64,000 bases of DNA from Oscillatoriaceae cyanobacterium Prado104 (GTDB taxonomy: Bacteria; Cyanobacteriota; Cyanobacteriia; Cyanobacteriales; Microcoleaceae). The position numbers and the translations under genes were made by a program. The notes beneath the pieces were generated by a model. That model was given only the letters and a program-made list of their open reading frames with translations. It made no database searches and was not told where the DNA came from. Positions 15,467 to 25,110 of the stretch are shown in pieces; position 1 is the first letter of the stretch, and the number at the start of each line of letters is the position of its first letter. The stretch is from NCBI GenBank assembly GCA_025454405.1, contig JALOON010000052.1:53933-117932 (forward strand), given 5' to 3'.

Positions 15467-17266
15467 ATGGCACGCGGACAAGCCCTTGCAGATTTCGGAG
15501 GCGGTAATTGGGGGTCGATCGAACTTTCCTGCAATTGCAACTATTGGTACGAAGGCACCTGTCCTGAAAGTGGCGATTTGCTGAGATTGCCGCGCACTTC
15601 CCTCTCTGAAGAAATAGCCCGTTGTTTGATGCAACTGTTGGCCGCCGATCCTGAATATTCCCGCGAGGGCAAAATGTACGGCATTTTGCTCGTAGAAACG
15701 CCCTCGGGCGAAAATCGAGTGTTGAAAGCATTTTCCGGGTTGCTGAACGGTAGCAGCGACGTGAAGGGCTGGGTGCCGCCAATTCCGGGGCGCGATCGGG
15801 TGGCTGTTGGGGAAGCCCTGGCGCTGAAGGAATTAGATGCTATCAAAAATGAACTCATTACTCTCAAACAGTTACCGCAAAGGCTGGAGTATGAAACTCT
15901 ATTTTCTGAGTTTGAATTGCAATGGCAAATTTTGCTCGATCGGCACCGCAAAAGCAAGCAAGAACGGGATGAAAAGCGGCAGTTGCTGTGTCAAAAACTG
16001 GATGGAGAACACCTGAAAATTGCTTGGCAGGAACTCGCTCGAGCAAGTCAGTTAGCAGGAATCGATCGCAAGCTATTCAAACGGCGGCGGGATGAAATAT
16101 TGCAGCCGCTAAAACAAGCAATTGAGGCAGCGGATGCGCGGGTGCGGGAACTGAAACGGCGGCGCAAACAAATTTCCCGCCAACTCCAATTGCAGATGCA
16201 CGAAGCTTACAGTTTGCTGAATTTTTGGGGAAATTCTCGATCGCTCCAGCAATTGATGCCTGCCGGAGCGATTCCTACGGGAACTGGCGATTGTTGCGCG
16301 CCGAAATTGCTCAACTATGCTGCTACAAATAATTTAAAACCGTTGGCTATGGCCGAGTTTTGGTGGGGACCGCGATCGGGAGATAAGATTCAGGGAGAAT
16401 TTTACGGTGCTTGTGGCGATCGGTGCCAGCCGCTGATGGGGTTTTTGCTATCTGGAATTGTGCGAGATCGAGCGGGGGAAATCGTGAAAAATACCCCTGT
16501 TACCAACAACGCTTTGGATTGTATGATGGAAGCTTTGCCAGTTAGTCAAAATTCTCATTTTGCCCGCATTTCAGAGGAATTTATGACAGAAAAAATGCCA
16601 GCCATTGAAAGCAGTAAAAAAATAAATTTATCACTAAAATTGCAGGTTATTTATCAAGATAAATGGTTGATTGCTGTCAACAAAAATTTTGGATTTTTAT
16701 CAGTTCCAGGTCGCTATTTCGACAGTCAAGACAGCGTTCAAAGTCGCTTGCAAAACATCCTGCCGGAAGGATTAGAAGTGAGGGCAGCCCACAGACTTGA
16801 TTTAGAAACATCGGGCATTTTGCTGTTGGCGCGGGACAAAGAAACTTACCGCCAAATGAGCGCGCAATTTACAAAAAAACGGGTTCGCAAAGTTTATGAA
16901 GCAGTGCTTTCTGGAAGTTTAAAAATTGACAAAGGGACGATCGAATTGCCACTGAGGGGAAATCCTGAAAACCGCCCGGTGCAGGAAGTTGATTTGGTGC
17001 GTGGAAAGGCAAGCCTTACTCACTTTCAAGTAATTTCCAGGGAGGAAAATCGCACTCGCATCGAGTTTTTCCCGCTGACGGGACGCACACATCAATTGAG
17101 AGTTCACGCAGCCGATGCGAGGGGATTGGGGATGCCAATTTTGGGCGATCGACTGTACGGATGTCAGGCTGCTGCAAGTCGATTGCACTTGCACGCGAGG
17201 GAACTTTCTTTTGCACACCCGCAGTCGGGAGAAACTGTTTGCTTGAAAGTAGAAACACCATTTTGA
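15467..17266 (+). CDS. RluA-family RNA pseudouridine synthase with large N-terminal extension (599 aa)
   Basis: The C-terminal part (about residues 395-595) is an RluA-type pseudouridine synthase: VIYQDKWLIAVNKNFGFLSVPG, the catalytic-Asp motif HRLDLETSG (about 442-450), and the RTHQLRVHA motif. The N-terminal 390 residues hold a basic coiled-coil segment (about 120-260) and a segment with possible metal ligands (GTGDCCAPKLLNYA and YGACGDRCQPLMG, about 283-325). Similar long RluA proteins occur in other bacteria, but which uridine is modified is unknown to me. GAGGATC precedes the ATG. No surface or operon partner is evident. Confidence 0.85.
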   Translation: MARGQALADFGGGNWGSIELSCNCNYWYEGTCPESGDLLRLPRTSLSEEIARCLMQLLAADPEYSREGKMYGILLVETPSGENRVLKAFSGLLNGSSDVKGWVPPIPGRDRVAVGEALALKELDAIKNELITLKQLPQRLEYETLFSEFELQWQILLDRHRKSKQERDEKRQLLCQKLDGEHLKIAWQELARASQLAGIDRKLFKRRRDEILQPLKQAIEAADARVRELKRRRKQISRQLQLQMHEAYSLLNFWGNSRSLQQLMPAGAIPTGTGDCCAPKLLNYAATNNLKPLAMAEFWWGPRSGDKIQGEFYGACGDRCQPLMGFLLSGIVRDRAGEIVKNTPVTNNALDCMMEALPVSQNSHFARISEEFMTEKMPAIESSKKINLSLKLQVIYQDKWLIAVNKNFGFLSVPGRYFDSQDSVQSRLQNILPEGLEVRAAHRLDLETSGILLLARDKETYRQMSAQFTKKRVRKVYEAVLSGSLKIDKGTIELPLRGNPENRPVQEVDLVRGKASLTHFQVISREENRTRIEFFPLTGRTHQLRVHAADARGLGMPILGDRLYGCQAAASRLHLHARELSFAHPQSGETVCLKVETPF

Positions 17267-17288
17267 ATATAGTTGATGCCTAAATAAT

Positions 17289-17388
17289 ATAGCAGTCCTA
17301 AATCATTCGTAAAAGTTGAGAAACCAGGTTTCTCTAAGAAACCTGGTTTCTGAAGCAGTAGTTTTTACAAGTCATTTGGGACGGCTAT
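17289..17388. repeat. MITE-like nested palindrome, copy A
   Basis: Ends 17289-17314 and 17363-17388 are inverted repeats matching at 21 of 26 positions (ATAGCAGTCCTAAATCATTC at the left). Inside lies a perfect 13-bp hairpin GAAACCAGGTTTC/GAAACCTGGTTTC at 17320-17350. The element lies just after the pseudouridine synthase gene and may serve as its terminator. A second copy with a different inner hairpin is at 51229-51329. Confidence 0.65.
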
Positions 17389-17482
17389 AGCATTTTTTAA
17401 ACAATATTTGCGATCGAGTTCTGTTTTGAGTAAAATAAAAGTTAGAAAAAGCTTAACTCGCATTTGTTGGGGAAACTTTCAA

Positions 17483-18053
17483 ATGGTACAAACTCCCAGT
17501 AAAATCCTTACCCTAGAAGAGTTTCTCAAGCTACCGGAAACCGAACCCGCCAGCGAATACATTAACGGGCACATCATCCAAAAACCAATGTCATAAGGAG
17601 AACACAGTGCTATTCAGACAGAATTGCCTCCCGCAATTAACTCAGTTGTAAGATCTAAAAAGATTGCGCGAGCTTTTTCAGAGCTTCGGTGTACTTTTGG
17701 GGGAAGGTCGATCGTACCTGATGTTTCAGTATTTCTGTGGAACAGGATTCCTCGCAAGGAAAACGGAGAAGTAGTTAATGTTTTTGCAAGTTCTCCAGAT
17801 TGGACAATTGAAATCCTTTCGCCCGACCAAAGTCAAACAAAGGTAACTAAAAATATCCTGCATTGTTTGCAGCACGGAACGCAGATGGGTTGGCTGATTG
17901 ACCCATCCGAGCAATGTGTATTTGTTTACTTGTTCGATCGAGCAACAACATTTTATATTTTATGACGAAGCGGATCTGCTGCTACCAGTGCCAGAATTTG
18001 CCAGAGAATTAAATATTACTGTTGAAGATTTATTTAGTTGGCTGCTTGAGTGA
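17483..18053 (+). pseudogene. Broken Uma2-family (DUF820) nuclease-like gene
   Basis: From ATG 17483 the frame reads as a Uma2 protein (ILTLEEFLKLPETEPASEYI), then meets TAA at 17594 where the family has a Gln codon (PMS*GEHSAIQ). The same frame continues through IVPDVSVFLW and IEILSPDQS, the PD-(D/E)XK-like core, up to a stop at 17963. The family's usual ending (DEADLLLPVPEFARELNITV, then FSWLLE) is found in the next frame, to TGA at 18051. One nonsense mutation and one frameshift therefore separate it from a full-length gene of about 190 codons. Uma2 proteins are highly amplified in cyanobacteria, and another, intact copy is at 49082. Confidence 0.85.
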
Positions 18054-18170
18054 TGAAAATTTGCAACCCGCGAATCTGTGGGGACAGGGCATGGCCGTGT
18101 CACCACACACTCGATATAAATTCTGTTATCTTGAAGAGCGATCGAACTTGAATTTCCTCAATTTTATCTC

Positions 18171-19289
18171 ATGAATGCCCAAACAGCCTCTCCAACATTG
18201 CTCAGTCCCTTCAAACTCGGAGATTTATCCTTAAAAAACCGCGCAGTTATGGCACCGATGACGCGCGCCAGGGCCGGTGAAATGCGGATGCCTAACGCCT
18301 TGATGGCCGAGTATTACGCCCAACGAGCCGGAGCTGGTTTAATAATTTCAGAAGCTACCGTAGTTTCCAATCAAGGTAACGGTTGGACAAATACACCCGG
18401 TATTTATTCAGACGAACAATGCGAAGCTTGGAAACAAGTTACAGCCGCAGTTCGTGCGAAAGAAACACCGATTTTCCTGCAGCTTTGGCACTGCGGGCGT
18501 GCTTCCCACAGCAGTTTTCAACAAAACCATCAATTGCCAGTTGCACCCTCTGCAATTGCCATTGAGGGAGACCAAATTCATACCCCCACTGGCAAACAAC
18601 CTTATGAAACTCCTCGCGCTTTAGAAACTGATGAAATACCTGCGATCGTGGAAGATTATCGCAAGGCTGCGGAACGGGCAAAAATGGCAGGCTTTGACGG
18701 TGTAGAAATTCACGCAGCTAACGGTTATTTAATTGACACTTTCCTGCAATCCAAAACGAATCACCGCACCGATATCTACGGCGGTGGAGTTGAAAACCGC
18801 TACCGCTTTCTTAAGGAAATTGTTGAAGCAATTCTAACAGTATGGCCGGCAAATAGAGTCGGGGTGAGGTTTTCTCCCAACGGCGTTTACAACGGCATGG
18901 GTTCGCCAGATTATCGGGAAACTTTTCTGTATGTTGCCGGTGAATTAAACAGCTACGGATTGGCTTACCTGCATTTTTTAGACGGTTTGGCTTTCGGCTT
19001 TCACGATTTGGGAACGCCGATGGTTTTGGCAGAGTTTCGCGAGGTATTTTCAGGGCCGATCGTCGGTAATTGCGGGTATACTCAACAGCAGGCAGAAGAA
19101 GCGATTAGCAGCAAAGTTGCAGATTTAATTGCTTTTGGCCGCCCGTTTATCAGCAATCCCGATTTGGTAGAGCGTTTTGCTAATAATTGGCCGCTCAATC
19201 CACCTGCTGAAATGTCTGCTTGGTATGCTTTCGGTCCGGAAGGTTATACAGACTTTCCCAGATATCAGGAAGCGATAGCTATTTCCTGA
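18171..19289 (+). CDS. Old Yellow Enzyme family alkene reductase (372 aa)
   Basis: FMN-dependent NAD(P)H:flavin oxidoreductase of the OYE family, which reduces activated C=C bonds and nitro or maleimide compounds. Visible hallmarks are LKNRAVMAPMTRARA (FMN site, about 22-36), FLQLWHCGRASH (about 103-114), GFDGVEIHAANGYLIDTFL with the FMN-side His and Asn, RTDIYGGGVENRYRF, VGVRFSPNG and the C-terminal GRPFISNPDLVERF. Length is normal. It stands alone and is followed by a GGTGCGCA-type hairpin. NemA is the best known relative, but the physiological substrate is not predictable. Confidence 0.9.
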   Translation: MNAQTASPTLLSPFKLGDLSLKNRAVMAPMTRARAGEMRMPNALMAEYYAQRAGAGLIISEATVVSNQGNGWTNTPGIYSDEQCEAWKQVTAAVRAKETPIFLQLWHCGRASHSSFQQNHQLPVAPSAIAIEGDQIHTPTGKQPYETPRALETDEIPAIVEDYRKAAERAKMAGFDGVEIHAANGYLIDTFLQSKTNHRTDIYGGGVENRYRFLKEIVEAILTVWPANRVGVRFSPNGVYNGMGSPDYRETFLYVAGELNSYGLAYLHFLDGLAFGFHDLGTPMVLAEFREVFSGPIVGNCGYTQQQAEEAISSKVADLIAFGRPFISNPDLVERFANNWPLNPPAEMSAWYAFGPEGYTDFPRYQEAIAIS

Positions 19290-19296
19290 TACTTTA

Positions 19297-19315
19297 GGGT
19301 GCGCAGTGCGCACCC
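19297..19315 (+). terminator. GGGTGCGCA hairpin after the OYE gene
   Basis: GGGTGCGCA-G-TGCGCACCC is a perfect palindrome eight bases after the stop. Relatives occur after sdhA (30822-30838) and near 7088. It has no long T tract, so termination is only likely. The rest of the gap to 19568 holds no gene. Confidence 0.45.
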
Positions 19316-19568
19316 AGCCCTGTCAAGATGTTCTGAGAAGTGGAAGTCACAAAACAAACCCTATCTTAAATCTGCGTCAATCCGCGTCGATCCGCCATCA
19401 TCTGCGGTTAAAAAGTTAAGCGATCGAAAGCATTGACAAACAAATAAAATATTCTCTATTATTCAAAAGCTTTAAATGTCATCTGCCATAGGGTAGAGAA
19501 ACAGACTGCTCGATCGAACCAATCGAACCTCATCTTTCTCCAGAAATCTTACCAGGGGATAGCAAAAA

Positions 19569-22500
19569 ATGTCAGCCGTAACACAAACTCACCGTTCCGC
19601 CCCACAAAACTTGCCCCGGCTGAAAACCGCCAGCAACCAACCCCAAACCATCGTCATCCTAGACCCGACAATACCCGACAGCCACCACCTAGCAGCAGGC
19701 ATCAAACCAGGCACCGCCACCTACATCCTCGACAGCCAGCCCGATGCCATCGAACAAATCGCCACAATCCTAGCCCAGCATACAAATATTCAAACCCTGC
19801 ACCTGATCGGCCACGGCAGCCCCGGCACGATTCACCTGGGAACGACAGCACTCAACAGCAGCAACATCGCACAGTACAGCCAACAATTGCAACAGTGGCG
19901 AAACAGTTTCACACCTCATGCCAGCATCATCTTATATGGATGTAACGTAGCAGCCGGGAACGCCGGGAGCCAATTCCTGACTCAACTGCACCAACTCACT
20001 GGGGCAAACATCGCCGCCAACGCCCACCCCACAGGCAACAGTGCATTAGGCGGGAACTGGGAAATTCAACAACTCATTCCCCCATCCCCCACACAACCCA
20101 AACTCCCCTTCACAGAAAATGCCCTCAAAACTTACAGTGGCATCCTGAGTTTTGCCCCCAAAGTTGACTTCCCCACTGGGAATCTCCCCTTTTCAGTCAG
20201 CAGCGGCGACTTCAACGGCGACGGCAAACCCGACTTAGCTGTAGCGAACCAAAGCGACAACACGATCTCCATCCTGCTGAATACCACCACCGCCGGTGCC
20301 ACCCCCCCCACCTTCGCTACCAAAGTTGACTTTCCCACTGGGAATAACCCCAGATCGGTCAGCATCAGTGACTTCAACGGTGACGGCCTCCCCGACCTTG
20401 CTGTGGCGAACGAGGGCAGCGGCACCGCTTCCATCTTGCTGAATACCACCACCAACGGGGCCACTACCCCCACCTTCGCCCCCAAAGTTGACTTCACCAC
20501 TGGCGCTTTATCCCAATTCGTCAGCAGCGGTGACTTCAACAGCGACGGTAAACCCGACTTAGTTGTAACGGAATCAACCGCCAACACGATCTCCATCTGG
20601 CTGAACACCACCACCAACAGGGCCACTACCCCCACCTTGGCCACCAAAGTTGATTTCACTACCGGACTTAACCCCTTTGCAGTCAGCAGTGGGGACTTCA
20701 ACGGTGACGGTAAACCCGACTTAGCTGTAGCGAACACTGACAGCAACACCATCTCCATCTTCCTGAACACCACCACCAACGGGGCAACCACCCCCACCTT
20801 CGCCACGCTAGTTGATTTCCCCACTGGGAATAACCCCACTTCCGTCAGCATCAGTGACTTCAACGGCGACGGCAAACCCGACCTTGCTGTGGCGAACAAT
20901 AGCAGCGGCACCACTTCCATCTTCCTGAACACCACCACCAATGGGGCCGCTACCCCTACCTTCGCCCCCAAAGTTGACTTCACCACTGGGGCTTCCCCCA
21001 GTACACTCACCAGCGGTGACTTCAACGGTGACGGGAAACTTGACCTTGCTGTGACGAACGCTGCCAGCAACACCACCTCCATCTTCCTGAACGCTACTGC
21101 CCTCGGTGCCTCCACCCCCACCTTCGCCCCCAAAGTTGATTTCCCCACTGGGCTTTTGCCCGTTTCGATCGGCAGCGACGACTTTAACGGTGACGGTTTA
21201 CCCGACTTAGCTGTGGCGAACAACCGCAACAACACGATCTCCATCCTGCTGAACGCCCCCCAAGTCAGCATCGCCGCAGGCACTACCCCCACCGAAACTG
21301 GCCCCACCACTGGCACTTTTAATATCACCCTCGATACTCCCGCCCCCGCAGGCGGTTTAACCATCAACTTCGACACCACCGGCAGTATCGCTAATAACCC
21401 GAGTCACTATTCCTTAACTGCGGGTACAAATATCACTGCTGTTACTGCCAATACTTTTACCATTGCGGCCGGTCAAACCACCGCTGTTCTCAATGCCGTT
21501 CCCGTCGATGATGCGATCGTTAATCCAGGGGAAACAGTCATAGTTAACATCACTGGCGATCCTAATTTTAAATACGTTCTCGATCCAGTTGCCGCCAATA
21601 CCACAGCCACACTGACAATTACCGACAACGACTTACCCACAGTCAACATCTCAGTTTCTCCCACCACAAGTACAGAAACCGGCAGTCCAGCGATTACCGT
21701 TACCGCCACAGCATCTCAAGCAGTTGTGGGGAATGAAACAATTGATGTTGCCCTTTCCGGTACGGCAGTTGCTGCTGACTTTACCGGGACAATTCCTACT
21801 AGCATTACCATTCCTGCCGGTCAAACTACAGGTTCATTTACCGTTAACATCAATGACGACACCCTGGTAGAACCTACCGAAACCGCCACCTTCACAATTT
21901 CCAACCCCTCTGCCGGCTTAACACTCGGAACCACCATCTCCGGCACGACAAACATCCTCGACAACGAAGTACCAGAAATCGCCGTATCCGACGGCACCAC
22001 CGACATCGCCGACAACACCACCACCCCCATCGACTTCGGCAGCGTCACCGCCGGCAGCCCCCTCAACAAAACCTTTACCATCACCAATAGCGGCACCGCA
22101 GCCCTCAACCTCAGCAACCTCACCCTACCCACCGGCTTCAGCCTCAGCGGCAGCTTCCCCCCCAGCATCGCCCCCGGCAGCAGCGCCAACCTGCTAGTAC
22201 AAGTCGATACCACTGCAGTCGGCAACTTCGCCGGCGCACTGCGATTTGACAACAACGACAGCGACGAAAATCCCTTTACCTTCCCCATCGCCGCCACCAT
22301 CACCGCCGCCCCAGCACCCGAAATCAAAGTCCTAGACGGCAAAAAGAAAATTGTTGACGGCACCGCCAGCACCATCGATTTCGGCAGCGTTACCGCCGGC
22401 ACGCCGCTCAGCAGAACTTTTAGCATTAACAATATCGGCAGTGCAGCCCTCAACCTCAGCAACCTCACCTTACCTACCGGATTCAGCTTAGTAGGCACTT

Positions 22501-24977
22501 TACCCCCCAGCATCGCAGCAGGCAGCAAAGCCGACATCCAAATCCAAGTCGATACAACTACTGCGGGCAGCAAAACAGGCACGCTGCAATTCACCAACAA
22601 CGACAGCGATGAAAATCCCTTCGATTTCCCCATCGCCGCCACCATCACCGCCGCCCCAGCACCGGAAATCGAAGTCATAGACGGTACGACAGATATCGTT
22701 GACAATCGTACCAGCGCGATCGACTTTGGTAGCGCCACCGCCGGCACCCTGCTCACCAAAACCTTTACAGTTAACAATATCGGTAGTGCAGCCCTCAACC
22801 TCAGCAACCTCACCTTACCCACAGGATTCAATTTAGTCGGCACTTTACCCCCGACTGTTGCCGCCGGTAGCAGCGTCAATTTACAAATCCAAGTCGATAC
22901 AACTACTGCGGGCAGCAAAACAGGCACGCTGCAATTCGACAACAACGACAGTGACGAAAATCCCTTTGTCTTCCCGATTGCCGCCACAGTTACCGCCGCC
23001 CCAGTACCAGAAATCCAAGTTTTAGACGGCACCATCGATGTTGCTGACGGCACGGCAATTCCCGTAGATTTTGGCAGTACCACAGTGGGCGGAACTCTCA
23101 ACAAAACCTTGAGAATTAACAATACAGGCACTGCCGAATTAAACCTCAGCAACCTCACCTTACCTACCGGATTTAATTTAGTCGGAACTTTACCCCCTAG
23201 TGTCGCCGCCGGCAGTTTTGCTACTTTGCAGTTGCAAGTCGATACCGCCACAGTTGGCAACAAAACAGGTACGCTGCAATTTAACAATAACGACAGCGAT
23301 GAAAATCCCTTTGATTTCCCGATTTCTGCCACAGTTACTGCAGCCCCGGCACCAGAAATTCAAATCTTAGATGGGAAAAAGAAAGTAGTTGACGGTACGA
23401 CAGCGCCGGTGGATTTCGGCAGCGTTACAGTTGGCAGCATTCTCAACAAAACCTTGAAGGTAAACAATATCGGTACTGCGGCTTTAAATCTGAGTAACTT
23501 GAGTTTGCCTGCAGGATTCAGTTTGGTGGGAAGTTTGCCGTCAAGTATTGCTGCTGGCAGCAGTGCCACCGTGCAAATCCAAGTTGATACGTCAGCCGTC
23601 GGCAGTAAAACGGGGACGCTGCAATTAGCGAATGATGATAGCGATGAAAATCCTTTTGATTTTCCGCTGGTTGCTAACGTTACGGCAGTCCCGACTCCGA
23701 CGCCGACACCAACTCCGACTCCAACTCCAACTCCGACACCAACTCCGACGCCGACTCCAACTCCGACGCCGACTCCAACTCCGACACCAACTCCGACGCC
23801 GACTCCAACTCCGACACCAACTCCGACGCCGACTCCAACTCCGACACCAACTCCGACGCCGACACCAACTCCGACGCCGACTCCGACACCAACTCCGACG
23901 CCGACTCCGACGCCGACGCCGACGCCGACTCCGACGCCAACACCATCGGTAACGCCGACACCGACTCCAACTCCAACTCCATTAGTAACGCCGACACCAA
24001 CTCCAACACCAACTCCAACACCAACACCATCGGTAACGCCGACACCGACTCCAACACCTGACAATACCGCAGGCGATAACTGCATTTGCGACACAATTGT
24101 TTATCCGAATTTAAACCAACCTAACCCCGTGACAAACACCATATTTGGTAGCGGTACGGGCGTTCAAATAGGTACTGCTAATAACGATCGATTTCTGGGC
24201 AACAATTCGCGCAATATATTCTTGGCTCGATCGGGGAATGACAACTTATTTGGTGGCAATAGCAACGACGTTTTAATCGGCAATGAAGATAATGATTTTA
24301 TAACCGGCGGTAATGGCGACGATATCGTGTGGGGCAATGAAAATAATGACATCATTCTGGGCAATGTTGGCAACGATATCATCTTTGCAGGTAAAGATTT
24401 TGACTCTGTGAATGGTCGTGAAGGTGAAGATATCATTTACGGTAACAAAGGTGATGATTTCATTGATGGCGGTAAGGATAGCGATATTTTATTTGGAGGT
24501 AGAAGTAACGACTTAATTCTTGGCAATCAAGGCAACGATTTCCTCTTTGGCGATCGGGGTGCGGATACCATCTGCGGCGAAGCAGGTAATGACTCGATCG
24601 ACGGTAACCGAGAAGCGGATCTTTTAGCAGGTTGCGAAGGAGATGATACTCTTTACGGAGGTAAAGCTAACGATACTTTGATTGGCGGTGAAGGTAACGA
24701 TCTGCTGTTCGGAGACTTAGGCAATGATAGTTTGCTGGGAGGTAGCGGTAACAATGTCTTTGTCTTAGTTGCGGGTCAAGGATTTGATATTATCGGCGAT
24801 TTTACCCTGGGTGAAGATGCGATCGCACTAACCGGAGGTTTGAGTTTTGGTCAGTTAGAAATCACTCAAAATTCTCAAGGTACTACGATCCGAAATATCT
24901 TGACGGGCGAGGAGTTAGCTGTGGTAATTGGGGTGAATGCTAATTCGCTTTCTTCTGTGAATTTCCGCCAGATTTAG
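19569..24977 (+). CDS. Giant surface protein: DUF4347, FG-GAP-like, Calx-beta, anchor-D and RTX repeats (1802 aa)
   Basis: Domains in order: DUF4347 (about 28-175, with LHLIGHGSPG and IILYGCNVAAG); seven FG-GAP/VCBS-like repeats of about 53 residues (195-560), each with GDFNGDGKPDLAVAN; two Calx-beta-like domains (575-800); five choice-of-anchor-D-like repeats (800-1375), each with LNLSNLTLPTGF and NNDSDENPF; a Thr-Pro linker of about 120 residues (1376-1497); and GGxGxDxLxG RTX calcium-binding repeats (1538-1735) before a C-terminal tail. RTX repeats near the C-terminus point to type I secretion without a signal peptide. It is likely an extracellular adhesin or matrix protein. DUF4347 heads many long cyanobacterial surface proteins. 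AGGGGAT precedes the ATG. Confidence 0.9.
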   Translation: MSAVTQTHRSAPQNLPRLKTASNQPQTIVILDPTIPDSHHLAAGIKPGTATYILDSQPDAIEQIATILAQHTNIQTLHLIGHGSPGTIHLGTTALNSSNIAQYSQQLQQWRNSFTPHASIILYGCNVAAGNAGSQFLTQLHQLTGANIAANAHPTGNSALGGNWEIQQLIPPSPTQPKLPFTENALKTYSGILSFAPKVDFPTGNLPFSVSSGDFNGDGKPDLAVANQSDNTISILLNTTTAGATPPTFATKVDFPTGNNPRSVSISDFNGDGLPDLAVANEGSGTASILLNTTTNGATTPTFAPKVDFTTGALSQFVSSGDFNSDGKPDLVVTESTANTISIWLNTTTNRATTPTLATKVDFTTGLNPFAVSSGDFNGDGKPDLAVANTDSNTISIFLNTTTNGATTPTFATLVDFPTGNNPTSVSISDFNGDGKPDLAVANNSSGTTSIFLNTTTNGAATPTFAPKVDFTTGASPSTLTSGDFNGDGKLDLAVTNAASNTTSIFLNATALGASTPTFAPKVDFPTGLLPVSIGSDDFNGDGLPDLAVANNRNNTISILLNAPQVSIAAGTTPTETGPTTGTFNITLDTPAPAGGLTINFDTTGSIANNPSHYSLTAGTNITAVTANTFTIAAGQTTAVLNAVPVDDAIVNPGETVIVNITGDPNFKYVLDPVAANTTATLTITDNDLPTVNISVSPTTSTETGSPAITVTATASQAVVGNETIDVALSGTAVAADFTGTIPTSITIPAGQTTGSFTVNINDDTLVEPTETATFTISNPSAGLTLGTTISGTTNILDNEVPEIAVSDGTTDIADNTTTPIDFGSVTAGSPLNKTFTITNSGTAALNLSNLTLPTGFSLSGSFPPSIAPGSSANLLVQVDTTAVGNFAGALRFDNNDSDENPFTFPIAATITAAPAPEIKVLDGKKKIVDGTASTIDFGSVTAGTPLSRTFSINNIGSAALNLSNLTLPTGFSLVGTLPPSIAAGSKADIQIQVDTTTAGSKTGTLQFTNNDSDENPFDFPIAATITAAPAPEIEVIDGTTDIVDNRTSAIDFGSATAGTLLTKTFTVNNIGSAALNLSNLTLPTGFNLVGTLPPTVAAGSSVNLQIQVDTTTAGSKTGTLQFDNNDSDENPFVFPIAATVTAAPVPEIQVLDGTIDVADGTAIPVDFGSTTVGGTLNKTLRINNTGTAELNLSNLTLPTGFNLVGTLPPSVAAGSFATLQLQVDTATVGNKTGTLQFNNNDSDENPFDFPISATVTAAPAPEIQILDGKKKVVDGTTAPVDFGSVTVGSILNKTLKVNNIGTAALNLSNLSLPAGFSLVGSLPSSIAAGSSATVQIQVDTSAVGSKTGTLQLANDDSDENPFDFPLVANVTAVPTPTPTPTPTPTPTPTPTPTPTPTPTPTPTPTPTPTPTPTPTPTPTPTPTPTPTPTPTPTPTPTPTPTPTPTPTPTPTPTPTPTPSVTPTPTPTPTPLVTPTPTPTPTPTPTPSVTPTPTPTPDNTAGDNCICDTIVYPNLNQPNPVTNTIFGSGTGVQIGTANNDRFLGNNSRNIFLARSGNDNLFGGNSNDVLIGNEDNDFITGGNGDDIVWGNENNDIILGNVGNDIIFAGKDFDSVNGREGEDIIYGNKGDDFIDGGKDSDILFGGRSNDLILGNQGNDFLFGDRGADTICGEAGNDSIDGNREADLLAGCEGDDTLYGGKANDTLIGGEGNDLLFGDLGNDSLLGGSGNNVFVLVAGQGFDIIGDFTLGEDAIALTGGLSFGQLEITQNSQGTTIRNILTGEELAVVIGVNANSLSSVNFRQI
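23694..24060. repeat. Thr-Pro-encoding minisatellite inside the 1802-aa gene
   Basis: ACNCCN codons are repeated about 120 residues long, with higher-order blocks near 24 bp that start as ACTCCGACACCAACTCCGAC. The opposite strand is also open and encodes Gly-Val repeats, which explains spurious antisense frames here. Such an array is prone to length change, and assembly may be inexact. Confidence 0.9.
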
Positions 24978-25110
24978 GCAAGGATAAAAAGTGCGATCGC
25001 TTGCTGGGTAAAATTGGTAAACTCGGGGGCGATCGGGGCTGCTGTTAGTCAAAGCGATCGGTTTAGCGCTACTAAGGAAGGCGAGCTTTCAATTATTCGG
25101 AAACAAACAA

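Noticed and set aside
20132..21379. Antisense 415-codon frame in the FG-GAP region
   Set aside because: It is a shadow of the repeated DFNGDG coding strand; repeated codons leave the other strand open.
23360..24094. Long antisense frames over the Thr-Pro arrays (Gly-Val repeats), also at 32023-32799
   Set aside because: They are the mirror of the repeated codons and have no protein-like sequence apart from the repeat.
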